Assembly: GCA_016169945.1 (NCBI GenBank)
Contig: JADLSH010000250.1
Span: 90,238-154,237 of the forward strand
Reading direction: 5' to 3'
Source: Trachythela sp. YZ-2020
Taxonomy: Eukaryota > Cnidaria > Anthozoa > Malacalcyonacea > Clavulariidae
DNA length: 64,000 nt
In this document: positions 1-15,685 of the stretch, in pieces
How the letters are laid out: every line of letters starts with the position of its first letter
How positions within the stretch are numbered: the first letter of the stretch is position 1
Position numbers and translations under genes: made by a program
Notes under the pieces: model-generated
Told to the model about the DNA's origin: nothing
Databases searched by the model: none
The model's input: the letters and a program-made list of their open reading frames with translations, nothing else

Positions 1-31
1 AAAGATTCATTTGATGTTGCCTCAGGACTGC
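1..31 (+). pseudogene. RECQL: RECQL exon 5 fragment, copy 1 (cut by the window edge)
   Basis: These bases match the start of RECQL exon 5 in the intact gene (54231-54263 region), coding for residues around KDAFDVASGL, with one substitution (Ala to Ser). The match stops after GGACTGC, where a Penelope-like element begins. The rest of the exon is missing. The upstream part lies outside the window. Confidence 0.85.
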
Positions 32-3015
32 AAGAGTCTCCAGATTGACATTCAACCGGAAGTAGACCTCTCAGACGATCTGTTACACAAATGGCAATCT
101 TGCGTGATGGGCTGTTCCTTGAAATTAACCAACATCCTTATGACACACCATGAACAGCAGCTACTATCAAGAAAAGACATGCCACCAGACCTGATGTTGC
201 TTGACCCATCACCTCCAACTGTTCCACATTTTCGCCATCAGCCAACCCACCAGGGTTGGCGACAATAAATCCTCCTATTTCTAAAACACTTCCAGGTAAA
301 CGAACCAGCATGAAACAATTTTTGAATGTCAAACAACGGAGACGTATTTCTAAAAAATGCAAAGAGAAAAAATATTTATTTAAACAATTGAATGAAAAGG
401 TCGACAACAAATTGGTTGTGAACCTAACAAAAGAACAACTACCCAAGCCCTCATTTCAGTCTTGAACAAGGGTTTAAAATTTGTACCGAAGCCAAAACCG
501 GTTGCATGGGAAATTGTTTATAATGCATTTCTAAAATTCCGCCGATGCATGTACATCAAATATTATTTCTTTGACATGGAGATTAACAACGAGAGCCATG
601 ATTTTAGAACTCCCAGTACTTGGGAACCACCACAACCAACAAACGAAAATCTTGTGGCATACATTGCGAACATTTTGGCTACCTTAAGAGAAAATTTTCA
701 TGAAAAGCAATTTAACATGCATGACAACCTGACTGGAAAAGAACGAGATTTTATATCAAACTATGAAAGGAACGAAAAACACATCATAAAGCCTGCGGAC
801 AAGGGCGGTGCCGTTGTGACTTGGTCCTCCGAGGACTATAAGACAGAGGCACACGCGCAACTTTCCAACCCCCAGAATTACGAACTGGTTGATTCTCAGC
901 CTAGATTGATGTTGAACAGTTTATCCGGAGAAATTACCAAATATTTGCATGAAATTCTATGTTCACATCTGATTGATCATAAAACATTTATGTTTCTGTT
1001 ACCGGAAACGATCCCACGCGTACCCATATTTTACATGCTGCCCAAAATACACAAGAAAAATGTACCCGGTAGGCCAATAATTTCGGGATGTGGATCGCCC
1101 ACCGACAACCTGTCGCATTTCGTGGACAAATATCTAAATCCGATAACAGAAATAATACCATCCTACATTAAGGATACAAATCACTTTCTAAGCATCATTT
1201 TGAATTTAACGGACTGCCTCCCAGAGGGCACCATATTAGTCACAATTGATGTGAAATCCTTATACACCAACATACCAATCAGTGAAGGGATAAATGCATG
1301 CATGCAAGCCTTGAAATCATTTTACTCAGATGACTGGCCCTTGTTGCCGGTAATTGAACAATTTCTCGATTACACCATGAGACGTAACTATTTCACATTC
1401 GAAGGAAAATTATATTTGCAAAAACACGGCACAGCCATGGGCACAAAAACGGCACCATCCTTTGCAAACATTTTCATGGCTGAACTAGAAGAATCCTTTT
1501 TCAAAACTTTAAGGCACAACGAAAAGCCTTTGTTTTACCGTCGATTTCTCGATGACGGCTTTATTATCTGGACACATGGTCTAGTTGCACTTAAACAATT
1601 TATGGACAAATTGAATTCGTTTCATAAAACAATTAAATTTGAGTACACCTATTCAGAAAAGGAAGTTAATTTTTTGGACACAACAATTTATAAGGATGCG
1701 GACGGCAAAATAAAATCAGACCTTTACATCAAACCAACGGATTGCCAACCGCTTTTACACAATAACTCATTCCATCCCAAACAATGTAAAGCTGGCTTGG
1801 TGTACAGTCAAATGTTGAGATATCGCCGCATAATCACGGACGACGACCGATTTGCCTCGAGGGTGCAACACCTGAGGGCAGTTTTGCTCGCTCGTGGCTA
1901 TAAAGATGGCGAATATCCTACAGTCTGTAGACAAAGCAAGCATTTACACCCAATCACACTTACTCGATAACGCATCCCAGAGAACCAGCAGACCATCAGT
2001 CCTGCCATTTGTGATACCATACCATCCACGACTGCACCAAGTGAACAGAATCCTGCGACAACACTGGGCATATATTGAAAGCGACAGATATCTTGCGCGG
2101 ATCTTTCCAACTGCACCAACGGTCGCCTTCCAGAGACACAAGAATCTAAGAGAACATTTTATACGTTCTAAACACACGTGAAACTGATATAATATTCAGA
2201 ACTATAAACTCTCACTCAGTAAATGATTGACTAGGATAGCTAGCCTATTCATAATATATATCATATTTTATAACACCAAATAAAAATTGTAGGAGGCACC
2301 GTCATATATGTATATAGTAGGCAGAGATTCTTGCAAGATATCAGGATATTTATAGTATATAAGGTATATAAAATACTAAATTGTGAATCGAATCACATGT
2401 CTATTGATAATTGACATCGTAGAATTCTGTACAATAAACTCACATTTTGCTGTGGATATTTACGTGTACCAATGAATAAACAATGTTCACAAATTTGTTT
2501 GAAAAATGTTCACAATGTCCTACTCACATTGATAAACCTAAACTGGTTCCCAGCTGTGACCTCTGCTATTTTCATGATGAACTCCTCGGTTCTTTGAGGA
2601 ATTACGGCAGATCGACTATCATGGACTTTACATGATGTCCTAAGTCAGTCACAGCCACCTACGGAGGATGGAACCACGTAAAAACAATGACATGAAGACG
2701 ACACAAATTGCCATATTCACGCCATCTCAGTCTCTCCCGCTCAAAGACGTTAGATCAAAGCACATCATGTGATACACTACACACGTCATAACATCAACAC
2801 TTTCATATATTTTTTTACTTCATGTAATACATTATCGTAAATAGCACATTGATCATATTACCAATGAATGTCAACACATGATCTCAAATGTTTACAAGTC
2901 AGATTGCAGGAATGAATTTCATCAAGTTCATACTGTCCTGGAGACGGAACATAGTAACGGTAGGATCCAAAAAACCGATACTCTATACACATGATATAGA
3001 AATTACACAAAATTT
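32..3015 (+). mobile_element. Penelope-like retroelement, copy 1, inside RECQL exon 5
   Basis: A block of about 3 kb replaces the second part of exon 5 and about 385 bp of intron 5 found in the intact gene (54264-54745). It codes for a Penelope-type reverse transcriptase (256-2181). No GIY-YIG endonuclease domain was recognised after the RT, so the element looks endonuclease-deficient or 3' truncated. Bases 2182-3015 are an AT-rich tail with no gene. The right border, near AACCGTTTTGCGGTG, is approximate because the target sequence there is also altered. The same element with the same borders occurs at 5366-8354 and 32329-35313. Confidence 0.8.
462..1970 (+). CDS. Penelope-like reverse transcriptase, longest of three copies
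   Basis: This 502-residue open frame holds the reverse transcriptase core of a Penelope-like element. Visible motifs are KPADKGGAVV near residue 110, LPKIHK and GRPIISG near 195-205, the motif A segment TIDVKSLYTNIP, the segment KHGTAMGTKTAPSFANI, and the catalytic RFLDDGF, a Penelope-type variant of YxDD. An N-terminal segment lies in another frame at 256-465: this copy has one C fewer in the AAGCCC run near 450 than the other two. The C-terminal thumb-like segment continues in a different frame at 1894-2181 (ends RSKHT); that shift is shared by all three copies. It is probably inactive. Confidence 0.85.
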   Translation: MNKGLKFVPKPKPVAWEIVYNAFLKFRRCMYIKYYFFDMEINNESHDFRTPSTWEPPQPTNENLVAYIANILATLRENFHEKQFNMHDNLTGKERDFISNYERNEKHIIKPADKGGAVVTWSSEDYKTEAHAQLSNPQNYELVDSQPRLMLNSLSGEITKYLHEILCSHLIDHKTFMFLLPETIPRVPIFYMLPKIHKKNVPGRPIISGCGSPTDNLSHFVDKYLNPITEIIPSYIKDTNHFLSIILNLTDCLPEGTILVTIDVKSLYTNIPISEGINACMQALKSFYSDDWPLLPVIEQFLDYTMRRNYFTFEGKLYLQKHGTAMGTKTAPSFANIFMAELEESFFKTLRHNEKPLFYRRFLDDGFIIWTHGLVALKQFMDKLNSFHKTIKFEYTYSEKEVNFLDTTIYKDADGKIKSDLYIKPTDCQPLLHNNSFHPKQCKAGLVYSQMLRYRRIITDDDRFASRVQHLRAVLLARGYKDGEYPTVCRQSKHLHPITLTR

Positions 3016-4776
<1,761 letters not shown>

Positions 4777-4992
4777 AACTCTCATGCAAACTATCGCTTG
4801 CCAACTCTCATCAACTCTCATGCACTTGAGCTGGTTCACATTTTGATGAGAGTTTACCCTGGTTTGACCGCTTCACGTGGTAATATCCAGTCAACTCTCA
4901 TGCAACTCTTGTTCTCGTTTGACCGGAGCATGAGAATTGATGAAACTCTCATGCAAAACCTCGATTACCAACTCTTATCAACTCTCTTAACT
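4777..4992 (+). repeat. Interspersed AACTCTCAT repeat cluster
   Basis: The nonamer AACTCTCAT and close variants occur many times, some followed by GCA or C, with reverse-complement GAGAGTT units nearby. The same cluster is present at 31736-31950 and in shortened form at 53930-54080. Just upstream in the longer copies (31440-31480) the reverse complement GAGAGTTG is also repeated. Confidence 0.65.
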
Positions 4993-5015
4993 CGCAATAT
5001 ATATGCCTGTCAGAG

Positions 5016-5156
5016 CCGGTTGTATAAAAGTCTTAACTACCTGTTAACTACCCGTTTTGTAGTTAAATAGTATCGTTAACTCGAAAATGCGCGATTCTGA
5101 TTGGTTAACCTTCGCCCTAACAATAGTTAACTTTAACTACTCTTTTATACAACCGG
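5016..5156 (+). mobile_element. MITE in RECQL intron 4 (copy 2)
   Basis: The ends are inverted repeats: CCGGTTGTATAAAAG at the left and its complement at the right, extending inward through a TTAACTAC segment. The weaker similarity continues outward to about 5005-5175. The same element is at 31974-32114. The intact gene has uninterrupted sequence here (around 54093-54097), so it inserted after that copy split off. Confidence 0.75.
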
Positions 5157-5311
5157 TCCCAGACATGGAACGGTATAGTGTATTGACGTCAAGCGCTTTG
5201 CTTTACTATAGTTCACAGTCTCTCTGATATGTTTGTGCTGTTACAGTTGTTTGTGCTTTTTCCCATGTTAAACATCTTGACAACAGTATTATACATTTTC
5301 TTGCTATTTAG

Positions 5312-5365
5312 GAATAGTGTACTGTTTTTCAAAGAAAGATTCATTTGATGTTGCCTCAGGACTGC
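5312..5365 (+). pseudogene. RECQL: RECQL exon 5 fragment, copy 2
   Basis: The acceptor TTTAG and the first 54 bases of exon 5 ([18 protein letters not shown], motif IV) are intact. The exon then runs into a Penelope-like element at the same base as in copies 1 and 3. Read through, the frame stops a few codons inside the element (QESPD then TGA). Confidence 0.85.
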
Positions 5366-8354
5366 AAGAGTCTCCAGATTGACATTCAACCGGAAGTAGA
5401 CCTCTCAGACGATCTGTTACACAAATGGCAATCTTGCGTGATGGGCTGTTCCTTGAAATTAACCAACATCCTTATGACACACCATGAACAGCAGCTACTA
5501 TCAAGAAAAGACATGCCACCAGACCTGATGTTGCTTGACCCATCACCTCCAACTGTTCCACATTTTCGCCATCAGCCAACCCACCAGGGTTGGCGACAAT
5601 AAATCCTCCTATTTCTAAAACACTTCCAGGTAAACGAACCAGCATGAAACAATTTTTGAATGTCAAACAACGGAGACGTATTTCTAAAAAATGCAAAGAG
5701 AAAAAATATTTATTTAAACAATTGAATGAAAAGGTCGACAACAAATTGGTTGTGAACCTAACAAAAGAACAACTACCCAAGCCCCTCATTTCAGTCTTGA
5801 ACAAGGGTTTAAAATTTGTACCGAAGCCAAAACCGGTTGCATGGGAAATTGTTTATAATGCATTTCTAAAATTCCGCCGATGCATGTACATCAAATATTA
5901 TTTCTTTGACATGGAGATTAACAACGAGAGCCATGATTTTAGAACTCCCAGTACTTGGGAACCACCACAACCAACAAACGAAAATCTTGTGGCATACATT
6001 GCGAACATTTTGGCTACCTTAAGAGAAAATTTTCATGAAAAGCAATTTAACATGCATGACAACCTGACTGGAAAAGAACGAGATTTTATATCAAACTATG
6101 AAAGGAACGAAAAACACATCATAAAGCCTGCGGACAAGGGCGGTGCCGTTGTGACTTGGTCCTCCGAGGACTATAAGACAGAGGCACACGCGCAACTTTC
6201 CAACCCCCAGAATTACGAACTGGTTGATTCTCAGCCTAGATTGATGTTGAACAGTTTATCCGGAGAAATTACCAAATATTTGCATGAAATTCTATGTTCA
6301 CATCTGATTGATCATAAAACATTTATGTTTCTGTTACCGAAACGATCCCACGCGTACCCATATTTTACATGCTGCCCAAAATACACAAGAAAAATGTACC
6401 CGGTAGGCCAATAATTTCGGGATGTGGATCGCCCACCGACAACCTGTCGCATTTCGTGGACAAATATCTAAATCCGATAACAGAAATAATACCATCCTAC
6501 ATTAAGGATACAAATCACTTTCTAAGCATCATTTTGAATTTAACGGACTGCCTCCCAGAGGGCAGGCACCATATTAGTCACAATTGATGTGAAATCCTTA
6601 TACACCAACATACCAATCAGTGAAGGGATAAATGCATGCATGCAAGCCTTGAAATCATTTTACTCAGATGACTGGCCCTTGTTGCCGGTAATTGAACAAT
6701 TTCTCGATTACACCATGAGACGTAACTATTTCACATTCGAAGGAAAATTATATTTGCAAAAACACGGCACAGCCATGGGCACAAAAACGGCACCATCCTT
6801 TGCAAACATTTTCATGGCTGAACTAGAAGAATCCTTTTCAAAACTTTAAGGCACAACGAAAAGCCTTTGTTTTACCGTCGATTTCTCGATGACGGCTTTA
6901 TTATCTGGACACATGGTCTAGTTGCACTTAAACAATTTATGGACAAATTGAATTCGTTTCATAAAACAATTAAATTTGAGTACACCTATTCAGAAAAGGA
7001 AGTTAATTTTTTGGACACAACAATTTATAAGGATGCGGACGGCAAAATAAAATCAGACCTTTACATCAAACCAACGGATTGCCAACCGCTTTTACACAAT
7101 AACTCATTCCATCCCAAACAATGTAAAGCTGGCTTGGTGTACAGTCAAATGTTGAGATATCGCCGCATAATCACGGACGACGACCGATTTGCCTCGAGGG
7201 TGCAACACCTGAGGGCAGTTTTGCTCGCTCGTGGCTATAAAGATGGCGAATATCCTACAGTCTGTAGACAAAGCAAGCATTTACACCCAATCACACTTAC
7301 TCGATAACGCATCCCAGAGAACCAGCAGACCATCAGTCCTGCCATTTGTGATACCATACCATCCACGACTGCACCAAGTGAACAGAATCCTGCGACAACA
7401 CTGGGCATATATTGAAAGCGACAGATATCTTGCGCGGATCTTTCCAACTGCACCAACGGTCGCCTTCCAGAGACACAAGAATCTAAGAGAACATTTTATA
7501 CGTTCTAAACACACGTGAAACTGATATAATATTCAGAACTATAAACTCTCACTCAGTAAATGATTGACTAGGATAGCTAGCCTATTCATAATATATATCA
7601 TATTTTATAACACCAAATAAAAATTGTAGGAGGCACCGTCATATATGTATATAGTAGGCAGAGATTCTTGCAAGATATCAGGATATTTATAGTATATAAG
7701 GTATATAAAATACTAAATTGTGAATCGAATCACATGTCTATTGATAATTGACATCGTAGAATTCTGTACAATAAACTCACATTTTGCTGTGGATATTTAC
7801 GTGTACCAATGAATAAACAATGTTCACAAATTTGTTTGAAAAATGTTCACAATGTCCTACTCACATTGATAAACCTAAACTGGTTCCCAGCTGTGACCTC
7901 TGCTATTTTCATGATGAACTCCTCGGTTCTTTGAGGAATTACGGCAGATCGACTATCATGGGACTTTACATGATGTCCTAAGTCAGTCACAGCCACCTAC
8001 GGAGGATGGAACCACGTAAAAACAATGACATGAAGACGACACAAATTGCCATATTCACGCCATCACAGTCTCTCCCGCTCAAAGACGTTAGATCAAAGCA
8101 CATCATGTGATACACTACTGTCGTCATAACATCAACACTTTCATATATTTTTTTACTTCATGTAATACATTATCGTAAATAGCACATTGATCATATTACC
8201 AATGAATGTCAACACATGATCTCAAATGTTTACAAGTCAGATTGCAGGAATGAATTTCATCAAGTTCATACTGTCCTGGAGACGGAACATAGTAACGGTA
8301 GGATCCAAAAAACCGATACTCTATACACATGATATAGAAATTACACAAAAATTT
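5366..8354 (+). mobile_element. Penelope-like retroelement, copy 2, with a fragmented RT frame
   Basis: This is nearly identical to 32-3015. The reverse transcriptase is split into open pieces at 5590-6414, 6369-6587, 6589-6849 and 6867-7307. The breaks come from one-base or few-base indels: a lost G near 6339, a four-base insertion near 6563, and a lost T near 6837. The N-terminal frameshift of copy 1 is absent here, so N-terminal segment and RT begin in one frame. No endonuclease domain was recognised. Bases 7519-8354 are the non-coding tail. Confidence 0.8.
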
Positions 8355-10678
<2,324 letters not shown>

Positions 10679-10906
10679 TCAGTCTCCTCCATCTTCATCA
10701 TCACTCTCGTCTGGAGTTATATTCTCATCTATGACGGCCATGTAGTCGCACTGCAGAGAACACATGTCTGTACACTTGAGTCCAGCTTTTAGGCAGCAAC
10801 AGGACTGGAGAGAGCATGCCCTCTTGCACATGACAATGAACATGACAATAGTTCTAAGACTTCTTCTGGAGCACGTTTTCAACCTAGCCATACGAAGGTG
10901 ATAACA

Positions 10907-11929
10907 TCATTGTCTACGTTCCAGCCGTGTCCTTGTGGAGATGGTATATCTGGACAGGGGGACAAAGCACTTCTCCAGATAGCTGCTTGGTAGTTGGATC
11001 GTGCAGCATGAAGACGCAGAGATGACTGGCATGCTGGGAGGGCCTTTGCCACCTTTGGCGCAGTAAAGCTTATATCGTAGCAGATCTACACTGTCAAATC
11101 CATGTCCATAAAGATTACACACAAAAGCTTCTGTTGCACGAAAGACTTCTTCAGACAAATCCCATGTTTCTCCGATTCTCGCCATAGCATGGACGTATTC
11201 TTTCTTTTTCTGAAGTAGTTGAATTGCTTTCCACTTTCCCTTTCCACAAAATGCGGAAACCTTATCGCAACCAGTCAGCGCGTGTACACCAATAAGAGCT
11301 TTCAGGCAGTTCTGTTTGCTAATACTGTCAAATAACTGATTACTTAAATAATCGACAATCAGAGACAATTCGATTATCCTGGTCTGTGAACCTTTCCCTT
11401 TCCTGATGTAACACTTGCCAAGAGATTGGGAGTGAGCAAGAAGAGTAATGAGAACATCAGTGTCGTCACAATGAATGACACACGTGCTACTAGCATGTTG
11501 TGCATGGAGAATAATGCGCGTATCGGCTTCTTCATGGTTACACTGCAACTCTGGCACCGGTTCACAAGTAGTAGACGTAAGCTTCCAGCACTGGTCATCG
11601 CTTGTGACATACATTGTCCTGTCTACAAGTTTGCTCCTAAATTCCGGATTCTTCCACTGCAACAGCAAAAACTGCATGATTTCGATCTTGTTTGATGTAA
11701 CACAGAGCAATTTACTCCACGACTTCACTTTATAGCCAGGAAGAATATTCTGGTACTTGATACCATCAGAGGCTGATGAAGCCCTTTCAACAGTCTTGAT
11801 AGATACTTGCTTATATATATCAAACACCACATCTATTCGTTTGGTGCTGGTTACCATTTCAAACACTTTTTCACTGACCACTTGAAATGTTGCACCAGGA
11901 GGAGGCTTGAACTTCTGCAGGAGTGCCAT
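10907..11929 (-). CDS. XPG/FEN1-like nuclease domain segment, copy A (fragment)
   Basis: This 340-residue frame starts at an internal Met that is not the true start, because the CR1-like element separates it from its N-terminal portion. With the target site closed, the text before it reads ATTIYDG, giving an (I/V)YDGMALLQKF segment that resembles the FEN1/XPG N-terminal strand. Next come VVFDIYK near residue 36, EEAD at 133-136, DDTD at 155-158 and TGCD at 219-222. This spacing of acidic residues is that of the metal site of FEN1/XPG-type flap nucleases. The assignment is by pattern only. The last ~30 residues are out of frame: another frame reads NYQAAIWRS...PDIPSPQGHGW, which fits the family better. 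Confidence 0.55.
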   Translation of the reverse strand: MALLQKFKPPPGATFQVVSEKVFEMVTSTKRIDVVFDIYKQVSIKTVERASSASDGIKYQNILPGYKVKSWSKLLCVTSNKIEIMQFLLLQWKNPEFRSKLVDRTMYVTSDDQCWKLTSTTCEPVPELQCNHEEADTRIILHAQHASSTCVIHCDDTDVLITLLAHSQSLGKCYIRKGKGSQTRIIELSLIVDYLSNQLFDSISKQNCLKALIGVHALTGCDKVSAFCGKGKWKAIQLLQKKKEYVHAMARIGETWDLSEEVFRATEAFVCNLYGHGFDSVDLLRYKLYCAKGGKGPPSMPVISASSCCTIQLPSSYLEKCFVPLSRYTISTRTRLERRQ

Positions 11930-11944
11930 TCCGTCATATATGGT

Positions 11945-13025
11945 CTCCTGCTTTTTATCCTGTATGTAAGCAAGTTATTTGATATACTCGAAGGTCATCT
12001 ACCCAACGCTCACATGTATGCAGATGACAAACAACTCTACCTCTCATTAAGCCTGATGATGCTATGAATTAAAGCGCTGCAATTATAGCAATGCAGAATG
12101 CTATTGACGATGTTAAGAAATGGATGCTTGCTGATAAGCTCAAATTGAATGATGGGAAGACTGAGTTCGTGATTATAGGCACAAGACAACAGCTCGCCAA
12201 AGTCAGCGTTGACACCCTTCGAGTAGGTAACGATCAACTTACATCACTTAGTGAGGTTCGGAATTTGGGCTGCTGGTTTGACTCACAACTCAGTATGATG
12301 ACTCACATACATAAAGTTTGCAATGCTGCCTTCTACCACCTATATAATCTCAGGAAAATCCGGAGATTTCTCGATCATGAAAGCATAAAAACTTTGGTCA
12401 ACGCTCTAATAACCAGTCGCTTAGATTACTGCAACAGCCTGCTGTTTGGGACATCTGCCACATACTTACTGAAATTACAAAGAGTACAAAACACTGCTGC
12501 GTGGCTGATTTGCAATATCTCTCGATTTGACCATATAACTCCTACATTAATTTACCTACACTGGCTTCCGGTGAAATTTAGGATAGATTTCAAGATTCTG
12601 CTAATAACATTTAAAGTTATCCACGGACTAGCTCCTGAATATTTGGATGAACTGATCAGTGTAAGAAGACCATCCAGATACAGTCTAAGATCGAATGATG
12701 AATTATTGCTTTCACCGCCAAAGTTCAAAACCCTGAAAACCTTGGGCGACCGCGCATTTATATCAGCAGCGCCCAATCTGTGGAACTCACTACCGAATGA
12801 AATTCGCAATGCTAAAACAGTAGATCATTTTAAAAAACTAGTAAAGACACATCTTTTTAAGATAGCATTTTATTAATTCGATTATACTCTAGGAACAGTT
12901 AGTTATTTTATATTTCACTTTATGTAATTATTTACTTGTTTTATATCCTGTAATGCGCAGGTGAGCATCTTCCTATGGAACCTCGCGCAATATAAATGTA
13001 AATAATAATAATAATAATAATAATA
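11945..13025 (+). mobile_element. CR1/L2-like non-LTR retrotransposon fragment, copy A
   Basis: This is a 5'-truncated insertion carrying the end of a reverse transcriptase with the YADD catalytic box (near 12018), a C-terminal segment (12091-12876), a short 3' UTR and a TAA-repeat tail (13001-13025) typical of L2/CR1-type 3' ends. It is flanked by the 7-bp direct repeat ATATGGT (11938-11944 and 13026-13032). It sits in opposite orientation inside the nuclease-like pseudogene. Confidence 0.85.
12091..12876 (+). CDS. C-terminal reverse transcriptase region of CR1/L2-like element, copy A
   Basis: The 261-residue frame covers the thumb and C-terminal region of a non-LTR ORF2: LGCWFDSQLSM, ITSRLDYCNSLL, RVQNTAAWLI, LHWLPVKFRIDFKI, and a final LWNSLPNEIRNAK. 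The YADD-bearing part is in the preceding frame (11807-12067), with an in-frame stop between them. One Arg found in copy B (RLI) is Trp here. It is inactive, being 5' truncated. Confidence 0.85.
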   Translation: MQNAIDDVKKWMLADKLKLNDGKTEFVIIGTRQQLAKVSVDTLRVGNDQLTSLSEVRNLGCWFDSQLSMMTHIHKVCNAAFYHLYNLRKIRRFLDHESIKTLVNALITSRLDYCNSLLFGTSATYLLKLQRVQNTAAWLICNISRFDHITPTLIYLHWLPVKFRIDFKILLITFKVIHGLAPEYLDELISVRRPSRYSLRSNDELLLSPPKFKTLKTLGDRAFISAAPNLWNSLPNEIRNAKTVDHFKKLVKTHLFKIAFY

Positions 13026-13255
13026 ATATGGTGGTTGCGTTCTCAGGATATCGCTCCGTGATCTTGATATTTTTCTCCAGTTGTTGAGCGAGTGTTGCTT
13101 TGTTCGTCTTTCTTGGCAAACCATATGGATCGGCCAGAGACCAGGGAAGGGGTCCTAGGGGATATGTGAAGACGGTCTTCATGTCAATTTTACGGAATTG
13201 ACTGAGCAACGCCATGCGAGCAAACAAAGACCTATCCATCTGTAGGGGGATGACT

Positions 13256-13420
13256 TTACCTTACCTTACCTTACCTTACCTTACCTTACCTTACCTTACC
13301 TTACCTTACCTTACCTTACCTTACCTTACCTTACCTTACCTTACCTTACCTTACCTTACCTTACCTTACCTTACCTTACCTTACCTTACCTTACCGTACC
13401 TTACCGTACCTTACCTTACC
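13256..13420 (+). repeat. TTACC satellite, 33 units, copy A
   Basis: A head-to-tail array of the pentamer TTACC interrupts the nuclease-like pseudogene. Near its right end two units read GTACC, at the same relative positions as in copy B (40991-41180). On the left it abuts pseudogene sequence directly (GATGACTTTA), whereas copy B has about 785 bp more between that point and the array, so copy A carries a deletion. Confidence 0.95.
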
Positions 13421-15685
13421 GTAATTTAGAAATGGGACTAGGTATCGTGCGTAATTTTGTCGATCATACGCAAATGCCCAATTGATGACTTCTTCGATGC
13501 ACACACGATATAGATCCCATGTACCTGTTCGCGTGGCGTAAATAAGATTGAGTAAGAGTTCGCACAGGTCGATGTAGGTAGGCCGGAATCTTGCTAGGTC
13601 AGTCCCACTTTTCTCCGATTCTCCCACTTGAGGAACTTATCACCATGCAGCACCTTGGTAATCTCCTCTTGATTAGGATCTAGCTTCAGTTGTTCTAGGT
13701 CCAGAGACGTTGATAACTCAACCGATGACTCAAACTCCTTCAGAAGAAGTCTCCGCATTAGCGCTTCATATGTTAAAATTAAGGCGCACAGCTCTGTTAT
13801 ACTGCTTCCCACTTAGTACCTTGTCAATAGAGCATTCGGCAACAACTTCACTTTGTACAGCAAGTTCCCGGAGACCAGCATCGCCAAACCTGGTTCCAAT
13901 GACGCCCAACAACATCATAAGGAGATGGAATCCACCCATCATTATCACGAGACCTTTGAATAAGGATTTGTGTTTCCAGAATATTTCCATCGCTTTCGCA
14001 TAAAATGCCTGATCGAAAACACAAACAACCGCCTTCAACTGCAACCTATATTTTAATGTTGAAACCAGTCCATCCGGGTACCAATAGCAAAGGGTGTATT
14101 TTCAACTTCCTGACTTCAAGCCAAACAAGATAGCGCTGACGTAGTTCGTTCGCCTTCTCTTCATAAGGTGAGTTAGGTAGACCTAGATTTTGTACGTGAG
14201 GTAATTCCCCCGGTCCAATCCTCTTTCCACCATAGTACTCGGGATCACTCTTGTCACGACATCTGATGGTAGAGATATTTTGCATTTCTTTTTTGTCGGC
14301 GGTGTGTAAGTACATGCTTCATCTACAACTTCTCCACTCTGTTCCCCATCTAGTCCAAGCTTTCTCTCCGTTACTAGAAAACTCGATGTGACGTTCCAGA
14401 TCCACTCAGCGTACATTCTAAGTTGTCAATGTTATCTGCAATCATTATCCCCACAGAAGTACTTCTTTCCATCTCCTCCATCAACCGGAATCGTTACACG
14501 ATTCTCGCTTTGGTCGTTTATGACTTTCAATGCACACTCGGTTTCTATTTCCTCTGCCAAGTCATAACTGATACCGTGTCCGTACTTATTGATAAGTTTC
14601 ACAATTTCTGTGTTATTGCAAATTGCTTTGACAACTGATGGGAACAGCACACTTTTGGGGGGTTTTGATAGCACCATTTGTTACGGAGAAAACGATGTCT
14701 TGAGCAAAGGATTCTTTCAACCTTAAAGTTTTCTCCGTTTTGCTCTTATCGCTATCCAAGGAATGCCCTGAAATTAGAACAGTAAGAAACACATCCAGCA
14801 AATGTGGGATGTATGAAGGGATTTTATCTGGTGTCAGCTCCTGTTCATTTGGTGGCCAGGACATCTGAGCTTGATGATTTTTAACTTCGGAATGCAATAA
14901 TTGTGCAACTCGGATAACGTCGTTCTCACTTTTGTCTTCTACTTTAATGGCTTGTAGCTCTGAATTTAACATAAAGTTATTCAATACAACTTCGTCCATT
15001 GGCAAAGTGTCAGGATAAACTAACGGTTTATTATATTGATAATGCACAACATGCAGCTCTGGGAACATATTTGTGACCTTCCGAATGAGGTTTTTCTTAT
15101 CCGACTCTGGTATATTGATTCCGAGTTCGCTTGCCTTGTTGATAAAAACTTTTTGATAACACGGAATTCTACTGCTCGCGGGTTGGCAATAAGATCTTCG
15201 CAAAACTATAAACTTCACTGTATGCTAGTTGCAATTCAGCACATTTACTTTCAGTTGTGCTTGTACTATTAACTTCGTCGTTACTGGTATCATATGAAAT
15301 ACGAACAGGTGGCATGATATCTTGCTTCGCTGGACAGCATTTTTACATGTCCAGCATTTTTATTTTGTTTCTATCAAATCCCTTTATATATGTTGTTTTT
15401 TCAGAGGCTGAAGAGAACACTCAAAATGCACTGGTAAACGATACAATAATATTAATTAAAATTGATATTATTTTATAATAAGCTTCGATCCCCTCTCAAA
15501 TAAGCCCACTCACTTTAACACCCCTCCCCACCCATGAAGTCAACCTCGAGCGTAGTTTTTAGTTCAAATTCACCTTAATTTATTTAATCATATTTTCTTG
15601 TATTTCAGGACAAAACAGTAATCAAAGGCCAACTCGTATTTCTTGTCATTGCTTGTCGGTTGGGAGTCATTTTCTATATACTTAC

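Larger units (their letters stand above)
10679..15315 (-). pseudogene. Long protein with XPG/FEN1-like nuclease domain and CXC-like tail, broken copy A
   Basis: Minus-strand segments in order form one long, broken coding region. The likely start is the ATG at 15315 (MPPVRISYD). Then come an N-terminal part (15218-14613), a middle part ending in a GxGTSH-type segment (14677-14432), a segment with PGWTGFNI (14315-14046), an FDQAFYAKAMEIFWKH segment with RFGDAGLRE (14044-13766), an AFAYDRQNYARYL segment (13627-13430), a SLFARMALLSQ/LGPLPWSLADP segment (13239-13027), the nuclease-like domain (11929-10907) and a Cys-rich tail (10891-10679). I recognise this order from uncharacterised multi-copy proteins of invertebrates and fishes. 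Frameshifts, a CR1-like insertion (11945-13025) and a TTACC satellite (13256-13420) break it. Its cellular role is unknown. Confidence 0.65.

Noticed and set aside
13214..13429. Open frame of repeated TLPYL residues (and similar at 40908-41189)
   Set aside because: It is only a translation of the TTACC satellite; length and frame follow from the pentamer.
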